This document shows, in pieces, positions 23,800 through 34,981 of a stretch of 64,000 bases of DNA. Location: NCBI RefSeq assembly GCF_020921035.1, contig NC_063153.1:16492001-16556000 (forward strand). The letters are read 5' to 3'. Under the pieces are notes generated by a model. It saw nothing but the letters and a program-made list of their open reading frames with translations, ran no database searches and had not been told where the DNA came from. This DNA is from Rhodamnia argentea (Eukaryota > Streptophyta > Magnoliopsida > Myrtales > Myrtaceae). The first letter of the stretch is position 1; every line of letters begins with the position of its first letter. The translations under genes and the position numbers were made by a program.

Positions 23800-26201
23800 G
23801 TACGTTTTAGTGAGCCCTTCGTAATTGATTAGTAGCTCACAGGGCAAGCATTGATGTTAGCTTTCTCAATCAATGAAGCTCCTTAATATAAGCACGTCCA
23901 TTTGTGAACGAAGCGAAGATCGTTCCTTGTTTGACGAGCATCGGACCACCTCCTTTCTTTTGTCTGAGACTTGGTTGGGAGCCGACTCGGGGTTCGTCCC
24001 AGTCGTTAAAACTTGGTTGGCAGGTTGACCACAGCTAGAAAAAAGATTTTGAGTTCTATAAATTGCACTTGACTACTTGAGTCACGAGAACAACCCGACG
24101 ATGATATACATGACGACCTGAATCGTACGCCAATGCAACAATGGGGAGCACCCTACCACGAGGCACCACTCCTCCCCGCAGCGATGAGTAGACCCGGTTA
24201 AACGAATGGGTCGAGTCGAGTCATTAATGGATCGACTAAAGTAGACCAATTTATGATCAATTTATCGTATTGCAAATCTAATAACTTATATACGACCTTA
24301 TCCATACCCAATTCATACCTAATCCGGCTCATACCCATCTCATATCTAACCCGACTTATATTTTTGAAATACTTCCTTATTTAATCCAATATAGGAAAAA
24401 CTCATGCCTATGAGAGTGCGAATCGAGTGAAGGTGAGAGAAAATCAAGAGAGTCATAGAGGCGGGTTAGGTTTAAGTAAATTGTAAATCCATTTATGACT
24501 TATTTACAACCATTTATAATCAATTTAACACCCATATTATGTTTGAAACACATTTATAATCCATTTATTGAATATAAGTAACCTACATAATGACTCAACC
24601 CTTCATATATGGGTCAATAAATGGGTTTGTGACCCATTTTGTAGGTTTAGATGAGGAGACTTAAAATTCTGACCTCGAAGAGCAATAAACTCCATCCAAT
24701 GTCCAACTTTTAGAAGATGTTCAACATTATGGACATCCCCAATGGCGAGAAAATGTCATCTACATGGTATATGTCCTCTTTTTCGCTTGTAATTGAGCGA
24801 TGTAAACGAGATGTATGCTGTGATAATTATAATGGAATATCAACTAGACGTAGTCCTTGTTGAAGAGTGAACCGGGATAACATATTGTATCTCTATTTCC
24901 CTTTCTTGCTTTTTGGCTTTACTTTGTTGTGATTATGCGCTGAATGCCACTTGAAGAGGCATTATAAGGGTCTATACCAAGAGAAAAGAGTAGAATTTGG
25001 TGCAGCTACTATCAGCAAGTAATTCGAGTCTCATTGACTTCAGATTAATGAACCAGCCAAATGAATTATGCCTATTGTTGTGTCACGGGCCATTGTATAG
25101 ATCAAAATGGATGTTAGTCTAGAAGCCTAAGTCCGAGGCCGTTAACATATACAGTCAAACATACCTTCACTCAAACTTCATAACCATGAAGTCTATCTTT
25201 GGCCCGCTCAATAACCGCATGGGACACTAACGAAGTTCGATACGAACGCTCTGGGAGAGCTCTAAGAGGAAGCTTAAGTCCGAGCCCATTAACATATCCA
25301 GTCAAACCCACCTTCACTCAAAAGCTTAAGCTAATGAGTTGTGGGCCAACATGGATATATTAATTGTTCTCCACCACTTTGATTCTCCAATGTGGGATTT
25401 CTTTAAACTTTTTAATACAACTCACTCACACGTGCATCTTAACAATACACCGATTTCCTAACACTTTGTCGATAGAAAGTATACATATACATACAAATCG
25501 GACTATCTATCCGAAAATCATGTCTTTGGCATTTCGGACAATTTATTTTCATTATTTTGGATAATGCCATTGTCAGGGACAGCGGCTGCTAGGAACATGG
25601 TCACACAGATGAGGCCAGTTTGCAACGACCAATTCTTTCTTCTATGCTGCGTTTGCCCTCTTATCAATCTTTTCGTGCAAGATGGCCTTCAAAGAATTTG
25701 TTGAACCTGTAAGTTGTAGATGCCAATGGGTACGCTCCAGATACTCTTGTCTCCCCAAGAGCACAAGAGATGGAGATGTTGCGCATGGAACAAGGAAGGG
25801 AGCCCCAAAAGGCAGGCCTCCGATCAGATAGATTTGTTGACGTCGTTTTTCCTTCCGTTATGCCGAGGCCCGGCAGTATTCAGCCCCTGACTGCAAGGTC
25901 ATCGGAGTGTTGCTGAGCTATTCAGGGACTTGCTAGAGGTGTTCAACGATGCCATGGAGGCTCTATCCACTAGCGACGATCTATAGACCAATCAAGTTTT
26001 GTCATTCGTCTACTTGTTTTCGCAATAATCAGCCGCTGGAGAAGTAGTGACTTATTCGGTCCAGGTCTTGAAATCCGAACCCTACCCATTTGAATCGATT
26101 TCCTAATTTTTGAAACCTAAAATCTACTCTGTATAACCTAGAATCTCAAATCGGACCAAATCTCAATAATATGATTCTCCTATTCTTGACTCCACCCTAG
26201 A
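23800..26201. other. intergenic with repeat remnants
   Basis: No gene supported. The stretch at about 24185-24655 has arms rich in GGGTC and CATTTATGA words and resembles the repeat near 31.1-31.8 kb. At 25120-25326 a roughly 55-bp sequence starting AAGTCCGAG occurs twice about 150 bp apart, as in the inside of a repeat element. Confidence 0.4.
24185..24655. repeat. dispersed repeat with GGGTC/CATTTAT-rich arms
   Basis: The left part has GGGTCGAGTCGAGTCATTAATGG and the right part has roughly inverted GACTCAACCC and GACCCATTT words. The left end resembles the reverse complement of the right end of 31140-31815. Probably a non-autonomous DNA transposon; its boundaries are approximate. Confidence 0.4.
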
Positions 26202-26211
26202 GCCATACTTA

Positions 26212-27094
26212 GGGAAATTGCCAAAAAGAGTTCCTAAACCTATTGCAATTGTGTCAATTCAGTCCTAAATTTTTTTTTTTCAATTTAATTCCAAACCTTT
26301 TGCAATTGTGTCAATTCAGTCCATCTAGCCATTTTTAGCCGGCCGGTGCTAACGTGGACGCTAACCGTCCGGCACCGACCGTCCGACAACATAATATTTT
26401 AATAATAGTTTCGAATGTTTTATTTTTCTTTTTTTTTTCTTTTGTTTTTTTTTCCTCTACTGTTCTTCTTCCTCCCAGAGATTGAAGATAACGATAGTCC
26501 TCCCATCTCTCTCTCACAACGGCTCCTTCATCCTTGGGCATCTAATATCGACAAACCGGACAAGGCCAAGCCTCACCTTGCGTCGCCGTGGTTGTGTGAA
26601 GGAGGAGAGGGGTGTCTCGGGCGAGGGGGGCCGAGACACCCCTCTCCTCCTTTGCCTTCGTCGTTGTCCTCTCGTTTCTCCCTCGTGGCAGCTCTTTCAT
26701 CCTCAAGTATCGGGTACGGCACCATCACCATGGCTACGCGAGGCTCACCCTCGAGAATGGCCGCGGAGGCGACCTTTGCCGGAGGCCCATCGCCTCTGGA
26801 TCAACTCCTCGATCACGAGACGAAACAGTTCAAGTGAGTCGTTCATGGTCATCGTCATCTTCTCCATCTTTGGAAGAAGCAGAATAGTCTTGGGATTGGG
26901 AAGAAGAAGAACAGTAGAGGAAAAAATAAATTAAAATGTTAAAATATTCAAAAATTTTATTAAAATATTATGTCGCTGGATGTTTGGTGCCAATTAGATA
27001 AAATTGACCGGAAGGATTGAATTGAACAAAAAAAAAATTTAAAACTGAATTGATATGATTGTAATAAATTTAGGACTTTTTTGGTAATTTTCCC
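26212..27094. mobile_element. Mutator-like non-autonomous element with GC-rich core
   Basis: Best-preserved member of its family. It opens GGGAAATTGCC and ends GGTAATTTTCCC, and both arms carry repeated CAATTCAGTCC-type words. Flanks GCCATACTT (26202-26210) and GCCATACTC (27095-27103) match at 8 of 9 positions. A GC-rich core (about 26460-26900) is open in several frames at once, but no frame resembles a known protein. A captured host-gene fragment (Pack-MULE style) is possible but unproven. Confidence 0.8.
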
Positions 27095-27279
27095 GCCATA
27101 CTCAATGCTAAAGTATCCTAGACGATCTCCGGGGCAAATGCGCTGCTTGATACATTGCGAGGAATTCCCCCTAAACTGCATTTGAAAGTCATCCGGCTCC
27201 GAGGATAAAACTAGGGGCCAATGATGGTCCATTACCCTCTACATGCGCCAATGCCCGCCCGACATTTTACCAATGAATT

Positions 27280-27715
27280 TGCCACGGACACGCAAAGCAA
27301 ACGTGGTTAATTTGTCCTTTGTCAATTACTGGCCAACGCCCCAAAAGAGATGTTTGGAATTTTCAATCCAGAAAAGAAAGAGACAAAGAACAGCAGCTCC
27401 CGCTCTGGACAATTACAACATTGGCCGATTCACGACGACAATTTACTCCCAAAGCTACAAAGTTCGCGTACGTTTAGCTTAGTTTTAAAAAAAAAAAAAA
27501 ACGGCACCTGGCATCGTCAAATGGTCAGCCTGTCCTAGATTGCTTTCACATGATCAAATGGTCAAAGTCTCTGAATGGTTCCAAAAGAAGACCAAGTAGA
27601 AAGACATGTCTGCCAAAAGACGCAACGTATGCATTGAATCGGTCTTTTTGCCACCATTTTTACTCGTGCCGGGTTTGATATCCCTTCTTTATCCTGATTC
27701 CCATCTCTATAAATA
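27280..27715 (+). promoter_or_regulatory. conserved promoter block of phytocyanin at 27852
   Basis: Shares ACGCAAAGCAAAC (near 27289), CACCTGGCATC (near 27507), a TGATTCCCATCTCTATAAAT stretch and the leader after it with the loci at 22934 and 32539. The TATA box TATAAATA is at 27708-27715, 137 bp before the ATG. Confidence 0.6.
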
Positions 27716-27851
27716 CCCCCAAAGAGCTCCATTGATTTCAAATCATCCTACACACTTCGTTGTCTTCAGAAGCTGCAATTGCGAAAGAAGATTCGAGGGT
27801 ATTGAAGCGTTTCGGGGTTTGAGAGGGGAGACTCGTAATTCGGAAGAAAAG

Positions 27852-28635
27852 ATGGGGAGAGGCCTCGTATTGGTGGGTTGCTTGGTCGCCGCAATGCTGG
27901 CTTGCCTCGGAGGTGCGGTGGCGACGGAGTATGTTGTCGGCGATAGCCATGGTTGGACCGCGCCGCCAAACATTACTCCCGGGTATTACGACGAGTGGGC
28001 CGCCGGCAAAACTTTCAGGGGCGGCGACACTTTGAGTAAGCATTCATCTACTTATTTTCCTTCTTAGGAACATATTTTGTCTCCTCTCGATTAGATATGC
28101 AGAGGAACAATTTCATGTTCGCAGGTTAGTTCACTTGTTTGATGGGGACAATATACTTCTGTCAGCTTATATTGGTGTTTAAATTTACTTGGACATTAAC
28201 CAACACAAGTCGACTATCTTTCCAAAGTTCAGGGAGTCAAAACATGACAACTCGTGTCAATTTCAAATCTTCTTTTCTCGTGTCATATCATACTCATAAT
28301 TGTGAAACCCTCTGTATTACGCAGAGTTTGTATGGAATGGGACGCACAACGTCGCAAACGTAACAAAAGAAGAATATGACAACTGCACAAAAGTGGACTC
28401 GGTGTTCGAGGGTGGCATCGCGGTCAGTTTAACACTTCCAGCGTCAGCAAATGGCCCGTACTATTTCATTTCCACCGTCGGTTCCGACTGCGAGAACGGG
28501 CAGAAGCTAGCCATCAACGTCGTCAGCCTGACCCCGACCGAGTCACCGAATGGCTCGGCTTCCTCTATCGCCATCGGCGCCTTTTCCATGTTGGTTCTCG
28601 TGTCATCAAGCATCATAGCAATGTTTATGAACTAG
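27852..28635 (+). CDS. phytocyanin with incomplete copper site
   Basis: Exons 27852-28035 and 28325-28635 give 164 residues. A signal peptide (about 1-24) precedes one domain starting EYVVGDSHGW and a short tail with a GPI-type hydrophobic end. It is the close paralog of the gene at 22934 with the same MGRG start, intron phase and tail. The first ligand His is kept (THNVANV) and so is Gln (NGQK), but the ligand Cys is Ser (YFIST) and the second His is Asp (VGSDC). Copper binding is therefore probably lost, while the disulfide cysteines remain. The frame is open throughout and the promoter is conserved, so the gene is probably expressed, with a structural or signalling role like other early-nodulin-like proteins. 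Confidence 0.83.
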
Positions 28636-28737
28636 ATTTGGGGTCATAGAGGAGGAGAATACTGTGATTTTCCTTTCTTAGCTCATGTTAATTTGGTTTG
28701 TTCAGTGGTCATCCATTCGTATTCGTTTATTGTATGG

Positions 28738-28743
28738 AATAAA
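28738..28743 (+). terminator. poly(A) signal of phytocyanin at 27852
   Basis: AATAAA about 100 bp after the stop codon, in the same TATGGAATAAAAA context as the paralog. Confidence 0.45.
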
Positions 28744-28749
28744 AAGAGG

Positions 28750-29934
28750 CAAACAGTGATGCTAGCCTTCTCAATTTTCAAATAAGTTCATTTGTCCCTC
28801 ATTTGACGAACATCTTCGGCCATTTTGCCTTTTCTTTTTTGAAACTTGGTTGTGAGCCGCCTCGGATTCATCGGAGTCATCAAAATTCGCTTGGTCCGTG
28901 TTTTTATGGTACGCTTAAATAATTGAACAGTAATCTTAATTTCACCTTCTTTGGATTAAAGAAAAGTTGACTTTTTTCACTTGGTCAAATTTTGGTTGGC
29001 GGCTAAAAAAATAAGAGTTTTCAAGGACGGCACTTACAGAGAGAGGTAAAGAGAAGGAAGAAAGAAAAGAAAGAAGGAAGGGAAAGTAAAAGCAAGGGAA
29101 AAGTTAAAAAGAAACGAAAACTCGCGTAAGACGATTTATCTATCTTGTTTTGTAGAATCAATTCGAGATAATGGATTTTGGGCTTAGTTTTGTGGATTGC
29201 TGGGGGATAATGGTTTGATGTTTATCATCGCTATGACCAGATGAGGGGTTTCTAAGTATGCACACTGATTTCAAGATTTTCTTCTGGATCGAGCCATCGG
29301 CCGATAACAGATGGGGACCTTGCAAGAGAAATCTTGATCGCCTTGTCACTAGCCATATTAAGCAATAGGTTAGTCAATGAAATGGACCATTAATGTGGGG
29401 TTTGATAAAGGTTCATTAAAAGATTTGGCCATTGATGTTTGATGTCTCATGGTGAACAAAATGAGTATTTCTAATTTCTATAAAACTATGTTGAAATTAA
29501 ACAACTCATACCGCTCGTTTTAAGGGCTGCATCCTTTAAGTGAAAGGACGGTCGCATTATCCCTATTTCGGTTGAAGTCGGGGTGTGACAATTACCGATG
29601 TAACGACTTACAAACAATGAAACGAGGTATCTCTCTTAACGTGCCTTGATCCTAGTTACGACTTTTAAACATTTGGGCCAAATTACAACAAATTAACTTG
29701 TATAAATTCAATATTTACCTAACCAACTACCTAATACTACGCGGGCTCATCACTAAGATTTCTTAAAAGAAGAGCTACTCGGAAAAAAAAAAAAAAAACT
29801 TGTACAAATTCCACTCATTTTCCTCTCATTGTCACCATCATACATATCCCCTTACTTATTATTGTCTTATAATTTCTAAAAATAAATTGATCTTTATATA
29901 TGATGTTTCCAATAGTCCATCCAAGTACAAGACC
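28750..29934. other. intergenic
   Basis: No gene seen. A purine-rich run lies at about 29037-29115. Near 29500-29590 the minus strand reads TGTCACACCCCGACTTCAAC, the start typical of some plant gypsy-type LTRs; it is only a fragment. Confidence 0.35.
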
Positions 29935-29942
29935 CTCCAGTC

Positions 29943-30618
29943 TAGGGGTGAGCAAATCGGACCGCCCGAACCGGGATCGCCCCAACCCGACCGATGGTCC
30001 GATCCTCGGTTCTAGAGGGCGGCGGTTCGGTTCCCGGTTCCATGGATATGGGACCGGACCGGTCGATTGTAATATTTTTTTAACTTTTTAATCATAATGC
30101 TAAATCCAATTTTCCCTTCTTTCTTTCCACAGCCTCTCCCTTTCTCACATCTTAGGCAGTCATGTGATAATTTTTAATCTGAAGTGTTTTTTGATCACAA
30201 AGGGCAAAAATCAAGTGAAGAAACATAATGTAAAAAAAAGTAAAAGAAGTGAGAGGAGGGGGGGGGGTGGGTTGGTGTGGGGTTAAAGAAAGTGAAGGGA
30301 ACGGGAAGCACAGAAGCTCATCTTTGTTGGCTTTATTTGCTTTCATGTGATGACCTTAAAATCTTCCTCCTATGACCCTATTCCCATGCTACTTGTTTCT
30401 TTCTTCCTTCATGAACATATAAAATATACATCAATAATATAAAGACAGAGACAGTGGGAGAAATGCAGTGGACCAACACCCATTTGGTGATTGGAGTGTG
30501 AATATTATTCAAAAGTTAACATAGTTACCGGTCCTATAGAACCACCCGAGAACCGGACCAGACCACCTGTTCCCGGTTCTTGAGGAGAACCAGACGGACC
30601 GAGAACTGCTCACCCCTA
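29943..30618. mobile_element. hAT-like MITE with perfect target duplication
   Basis: 676 bp with 12-bp perfect inverted ends, TAGGGGTGAGCA and TGCTCACCCCTA, flanked by an exact 8-bp duplication CTCCAGTC (29935-29942 and 30619-30626). Inner arms share CCGGTTC and GGACCGG words with 13564-14370. A T-rich and G-run middle carries no transposase, so it is non-autonomous. Confidence 0.92.
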
Positions 30619-30626
30619 CTCCAGTC

Positions 30627-32100
30627 CGAGGTACCATTTGGGTTCGCCCAAGCTCTTGTGAGGGGGTCTACAGCCTAATTACAAAAGAGTTCCAGGACCC
30701 CAAACACCAAGGCAGGAACTGACACATATATTAATTGATAAAGCTTTCTATCACAAGATATAAAAACATGAGAAATCTAGTTGCTACAGGAACAAAACCC
30801 GATAAAAATGTTCATATTTAGCTGGCTTTCAAGCATGAGAACACTACTTTAACCACAAAACCAATATAGCCAACCGAAGCGTAGGCCAGCTCTATTGGAC
30901 TTCTCTAGGGCATAGGCACTAGCTCTCACACATCGGGTCATGAGTCGGAGTAGCAACAATCTGTATCTCCATATCTCCCATGTGACTACTAGATCTAGAC
31001 TTGTTGATAACTTGGCCATGATATCAATTTTTGTTGATAACTTGGCCATGAGGAAAAACTTCACACTTATAAACCAACCGTCAGCCCATTCCATAATTGA
31101 CGTAGGATAGCCCCAACAGTAAAAAAGGGTGGGAAATTGGATCTAAAACTTATGTACTAAACCATATTTAATAGTAGTTCATAAATGAGTAGCATTTTGT
31201 TTTAAAAACAAGTTTAAGTGGGTCAAAAATAAATTACTTAATAACTTAATGGGTCTTAAATAAATATTAAATAGGTCACAAATGGGTTACTTAACTATCT
31301 TAAATGATTTTTTAATTTTTTTATTTTTATAATTTGATTTTATTTTATTTTTTTTCTAGGAAATCTGGTGAGGGGTGTGAATTTTTTTAAAACGAATTCT
31401 AATTTTTAATTTTGTTTTATTCTTTTCTTTTTCCTTATTCCTCCGCCACAATTGGTCGGCGATGGCCACAGAGCAAACTCACCGGGTCGGCCGGTCGCTG
31501 GTTGTTGGCCGGTCATCTAGAGGTCCTCGATCGCCTCTAATGGTCGGCCGATCATCGATTAGCGAACGGCATAGGTAGAAGGAAATCCTAGAATTCCTAG
31601 AAAAAAAAAGGAAAAATAAATAAATAAACTGAGAACTTCAAAATTTATACGAAACAAGTTTCTTCAAATTGGATTAAATATGGAATTACGAGTATATACA
31701 AGTATGGGCCGAGAAATTTACATTGCAACAAATGAGTCATAAACAGGTTATATAAGTCGATTTGGGTCGAACCATTTATGACCCAACTCAATACATCCGT
31801 TTGACGGATCTACTCAACAGCATGTAATTCGCTAATAAGAGCATCAACTACCTATTAACTGGATTTGAAATTCAGCCGGCTCCAAGGGTGAAATTAGGGG
31901 CCAAAGATGGTCCATTACCCTACCCTTCCAGAGACTAACATACCGTTATCTAAGCATCGTTCTCTATGGAATGCTCCACCAATCTTAAGGATCGGCTAAA
32001 ATACAAGTTGAAACTCGAATGAGTCGTATCGATAAAAAAATTTCCATTTCCGTAATTCACATTCATATATCCGTTCTCTAAGTTCTAAACTCGAATTAGT
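30627..32100. other. intergenic with a dispersed repeat
   Basis: No gene supported. It includes a repeat of roughly 680 bp at 31140-31815 and, beyond it, the start of the promoter-like region of the pseudogene at 32539. Confidence 0.35.
31140..31815. repeat. dispersed repeat with GC-rich core
   Basis: Both sides carry words such as GGGTCA and ACAAATGGGTTAC, or their complements, around a GC-rich centre (about 31440-31570) with repeated GGTCGGCCGGTC-like words. The design resembles the Mutator-like elements but the ends were not fixed. The right end resembles the left end of 24185-24655, inverted. Confidence 0.4.
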
Positions 32101-32149
32101 GGGCAACCCGTGAGCCACGCGCCCACACGACATTTCACGAATGTATTTT

Positions 32150-32402
32150 CTCCGGGCACGCAAAGCAAACTTGGTTGACTTGTTCTTTGACAATGAGCAG
32201 ACGACGTCCCAAGATGTTTGGAATTTTATCCAGAAAAGGGACAAAAGGACAATTAACTCTCAAAGCTAGAAAGTTTCTGTACGTTTAGCTTCATCACAAC
32301 CGATTGAAAAGTAGCACCTGGCATCATCAGATTGTCAGCATGTCCGAGATTGTTTCATGCCTTTGATATTCATTCTTGTCTTGATTCCCATCTCTATAAA
32401 TA
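32150..32402 (+). promoter_or_regulatory. conserved promoter block of pseudogene at 32539
   Basis: ACGCAAAGCAAAC near 32159, CACCTGGCATCATCA near 32315 and TATAAATA at 32395-32402 match the two functional paralogs. The promoter has outlived the coding sequence. Confidence 0.5.
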
Positions 32403-32538
32403 CCCCCAAGGAGCTGCACTGGTTTCAAATCGTCCTACGCCTCTTCACAGCCATCAGAAGTTGCAATTGCGAGAGAAGATTCGAGGGTATTGAAGCATTT
32501 TGGATTTAGGAGGGGAGACTCGTAATTTGGAAGACAAG

Positions 32539-33335
32539 ATGGGGAGAGGCGTCGGTTCGGCGGGTTGCTTAGTTGTCGTCGCAATGGGGACTTGCCTCAG
32601 AGGTGCTGCGGAAATGGAGTACGTGGTCGGCGGTAGCCGAGGTTGGACCGCATCGCCGAACATCATGGCGGGGTACTACCTCGAGTGGGCTGCCGGCAAA
32701 ACTTTTGCGGAAGGCGACACTTTGAGGAAGCACTCGTCTACTTAATTTTCCTCTTTTAGTCTCCTCAATTAGATATGCAAATGAACAACTTCATGTCCAG
32801 ATGGCTAATTCACTTCATTGATGCAAATTGATGCAAACCATGTTCTCGTGTGAGCTCATATTGGTCCTCAAATTAACTTGGACATTAATCTAACATAAAT
32901 CGACTACTCTTTTGAAATTTCAAGGAGTCAATATTATCGTTTCAATTTTTTTCTTTTTTTCTTCTTGTCACATCATACATCCGATTTTGAAACCTTCTCC
33001 ATAGTGCAAAGTTTGTACTGAATGGGATGCACGATGTCGTCGTAGTCGTATCTAGAGAGGTATATAACACCGGCGGAAATGCGACCCTGCTGTTCAACGG
33101 CTGGAGCGGTGATGTGTTGCTTTATTCGCTTGGAGGGTATGAGAACATGAATGGCCAGTATCATTTCATTTCCACAGTAGATTCCGATTGCGAAACGGGC
33201 AGAAGCTAAGCCATTACCATCATCAACCCGACCCCTAGCCGAGTCTCCGGATAGCTCGGCTTCCTCGACCACCGCTGGTGTCTTATCCGTGCTAGTTCTC
33301 TCATCAGCAAGTATCATCACGATGCTTATGAACTA
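32539..33335 (+). pseudogene. phytocyanin pseudogene, third member of the MGRG trio
   Basis: Exon 1 (about 32539-32725) still reads MGRGVGSAGC...EYVVGGSRGW, but the conserved donor GTAAGC is GGAAGC. At the second exon (about 33009-33335) the expected CAG acceptor is changed to CAAAG. The coding remainder has lost the family's first disulfide Cys (VYNTGG in place of YDSC). A one-base change of frame after ETG brings a stop codon, although the lost frame can still be followed to a tail like its relatives'. With both splice sites and the frame damaged, it is almost certainly dead. It is closest to 22934 and 27852. Confidence 0.85.
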
Positions 33336-33734
33336 GATTTGGGTTATAGAGTATGATCACAGAGCAATGAGTAATGCAATCAGGTCCCAAACTTTTTATT
33401 GCATAGTTTGTTCGTACAACATTCGGAGAATACATTCAAAGTACACACAGAGAAATTTAAAATTATGGCGCATTCCGAACATAAAATTTACGACTTTTAC
33501 TCACGTTATCCCACTTTTTTCACCTCTGTGAATTGTAATTGCCTACATTTGTTGTTCTTGATATAAAACCACCAATACGAGAGCTCGATTATCTCCAATG
33601 TGTTTCTTGCCTAAACCGTTTGTAATAAACCAGCTCATTTCATATGAATCGAGCCCCGAAACTAAGAGAGTACTCAAAGGGATCACCCAAAGAGGTGACG
33701 TAAGTTTAAAGCAAAATGCAAGTGCATTCGAACA
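33336..33734. other. convergent spacer between pseudogene and minus-strand phytocyanin
   Basis: No separate gene. It serves as the 3' flank for both neighbours. Confidence 0.4.
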
Positions 33735-34565
33735 TCAGCGGATGAACAGAGCTGACAGTATGGCGGAGACAAGCACGGACAAGGAATCGGAGCTGAGCGA
33801 AGTCAAAAATGGGACGCTGGAGGTGACCTTGATGGCGAGCTTCTGACCGCCCTTGCAGTGAGAGTCGATGGTGCTGACAAAGTAATACATGCCGTTTGCG
33901 TTCGCGGGGAGCGGGTATGCGTAGCCCTCGCCTTCCTCGCCTTCGCCCAACACCTTCGACACCCTTTTGCAGTGGTCGTATTCTTCTCTCGATACGACGG
34001 CCAGGTTCTGAGTTCCCTTGTAATTGAATTCTGCAGCACATAGTTTCAAGCATCAAATTCCACGGCCGTGAATCGATAGGAGATTTCCAAGCACACCTCG
34101 AGAAAGATTAGATCGGAAATATTTGCTTATCAATAGAGCGATTCAAAATCTCCCGGACATTAGCAAGCAAAAAAATCGTGTAAAGAGCAGCTTGTGCTTT
34201 TTTTCTTTTAACCTGCTTTGGGCTGGATGTTTATTGAGAAGTAGGTAATCTCCATACAGCAATTTCTCACGTGCGATGCAACTTTTCTTTATTCAAGCCA
34301 ATGACTAAGTGAATGAACCAATGTGGTGATAATGATATCAAAGTAAAACATTGAAGAAACTAAGGAGCTGTGTCAATGACTTACCCAAAACGTCTCCACC
34401 CATGAATGTTTTGTTTGCAGCCCAATCGTCATAGAACCCTGAAGTTATGTTCGGCGGAGATGTCCAACCCACGTGGTCTCCGACGGTATAGCGAGCTGCC
34501 ATCGCACCCCTCGTGAGACAGGTCATCGCGAGGATCAGCAGCACGATTAGACCACTTCCGACCAT
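33735..34565 (-). CDS. early-nodulin-like phytocyanin, minus strand
   Basis: Exons on the minus strand, 34565-34385 and 34030-33735, give 158 residues. The start MVGSGLIVLL was chosen because it opens a good signal peptide and lies 69 bp downstream of a TATA-like box; an upstream in-frame ATG overlaps that box. The domain runs from about residue 24 (ARYTVGDHVGW) to about 128, with a short hydrophobic C-terminus that could be a GPI signal. The first ligand His is Gln (TQNLAVV) and the ligand Cys is Ser (YFVST). DSHC and GGQK are kept, as are the disulfide cysteines (YDHC). Copper binding is unlikely. It is transcribed away from the phytocyanin at 34982, and the two start codons are about 416 bp apart. 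Confidence 0.83.
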
Positions 34566-34633
34566 CTTCTTCTCGCGGAGTAGGTTTTCGGGTTTTCCAC
34601 AGTGATCCGTCTCTTTAGAATCACTCCAAAAGA

Positions 34634-34641
34634 TTTTTATA
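34634..34641 (-). promoter_or_regulatory. TATA-like box of minus-strand phytocyanin
   Basis: Reads TATAAAAA on the minus strand, 69 bp upstream of the chosen start codon, in the short interval between two divergent phytocyanin genes. Confidence 0.45.
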
Positions 34642-34899
34642 TGCAAAATGTCGGTGGATGTCTAGAAGAGTACGTCGTGTGAGGTTAGTTTGAATTGTAT
34701 GCAATCACAGCAAGTATTGACACTTTCAATGGAGAAAACAAGATGGGTCGAGCTTGGAGGCTGGTAAGAGTTGAAGAGGTCAGACTGTATGGTTCGTCCC
34801 TTTGGAGGAGCTTTGCATTCCCTAGTCATGTTGGGAAGCTTTCGTTGACAAGTAATGTTCATGTTTGACTCACTGTTCTCCGCCAAAGTTCAAACACAT

Positions 34900-34908
<9 letters not shown>

Positions 34909-34935
<27 letters not shown>
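34909..34935. repeat. (CT)n microsatellite in phytocyanin leader
   Basis: About 13 CT units just upstream of the gene at 34982. A shorter CT run sits at the same place before the pseudogene at 37592, so it is an ancestral leader feature. Confidence 0.85.
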
Positions 34936-34938
<3 letters not shown>

Positions 34939-34981
34939 CAGACGGTACTTGGAGAAGAAGATAGGCAGGAGCAGCGCCGCG

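Noticed and set aside
26415-26934. Overlapping open frames of 91-150 codons
   Set aside because: They lie in the GC-rich core of a Mutator-like element, overlap in all frames and resemble no protein.
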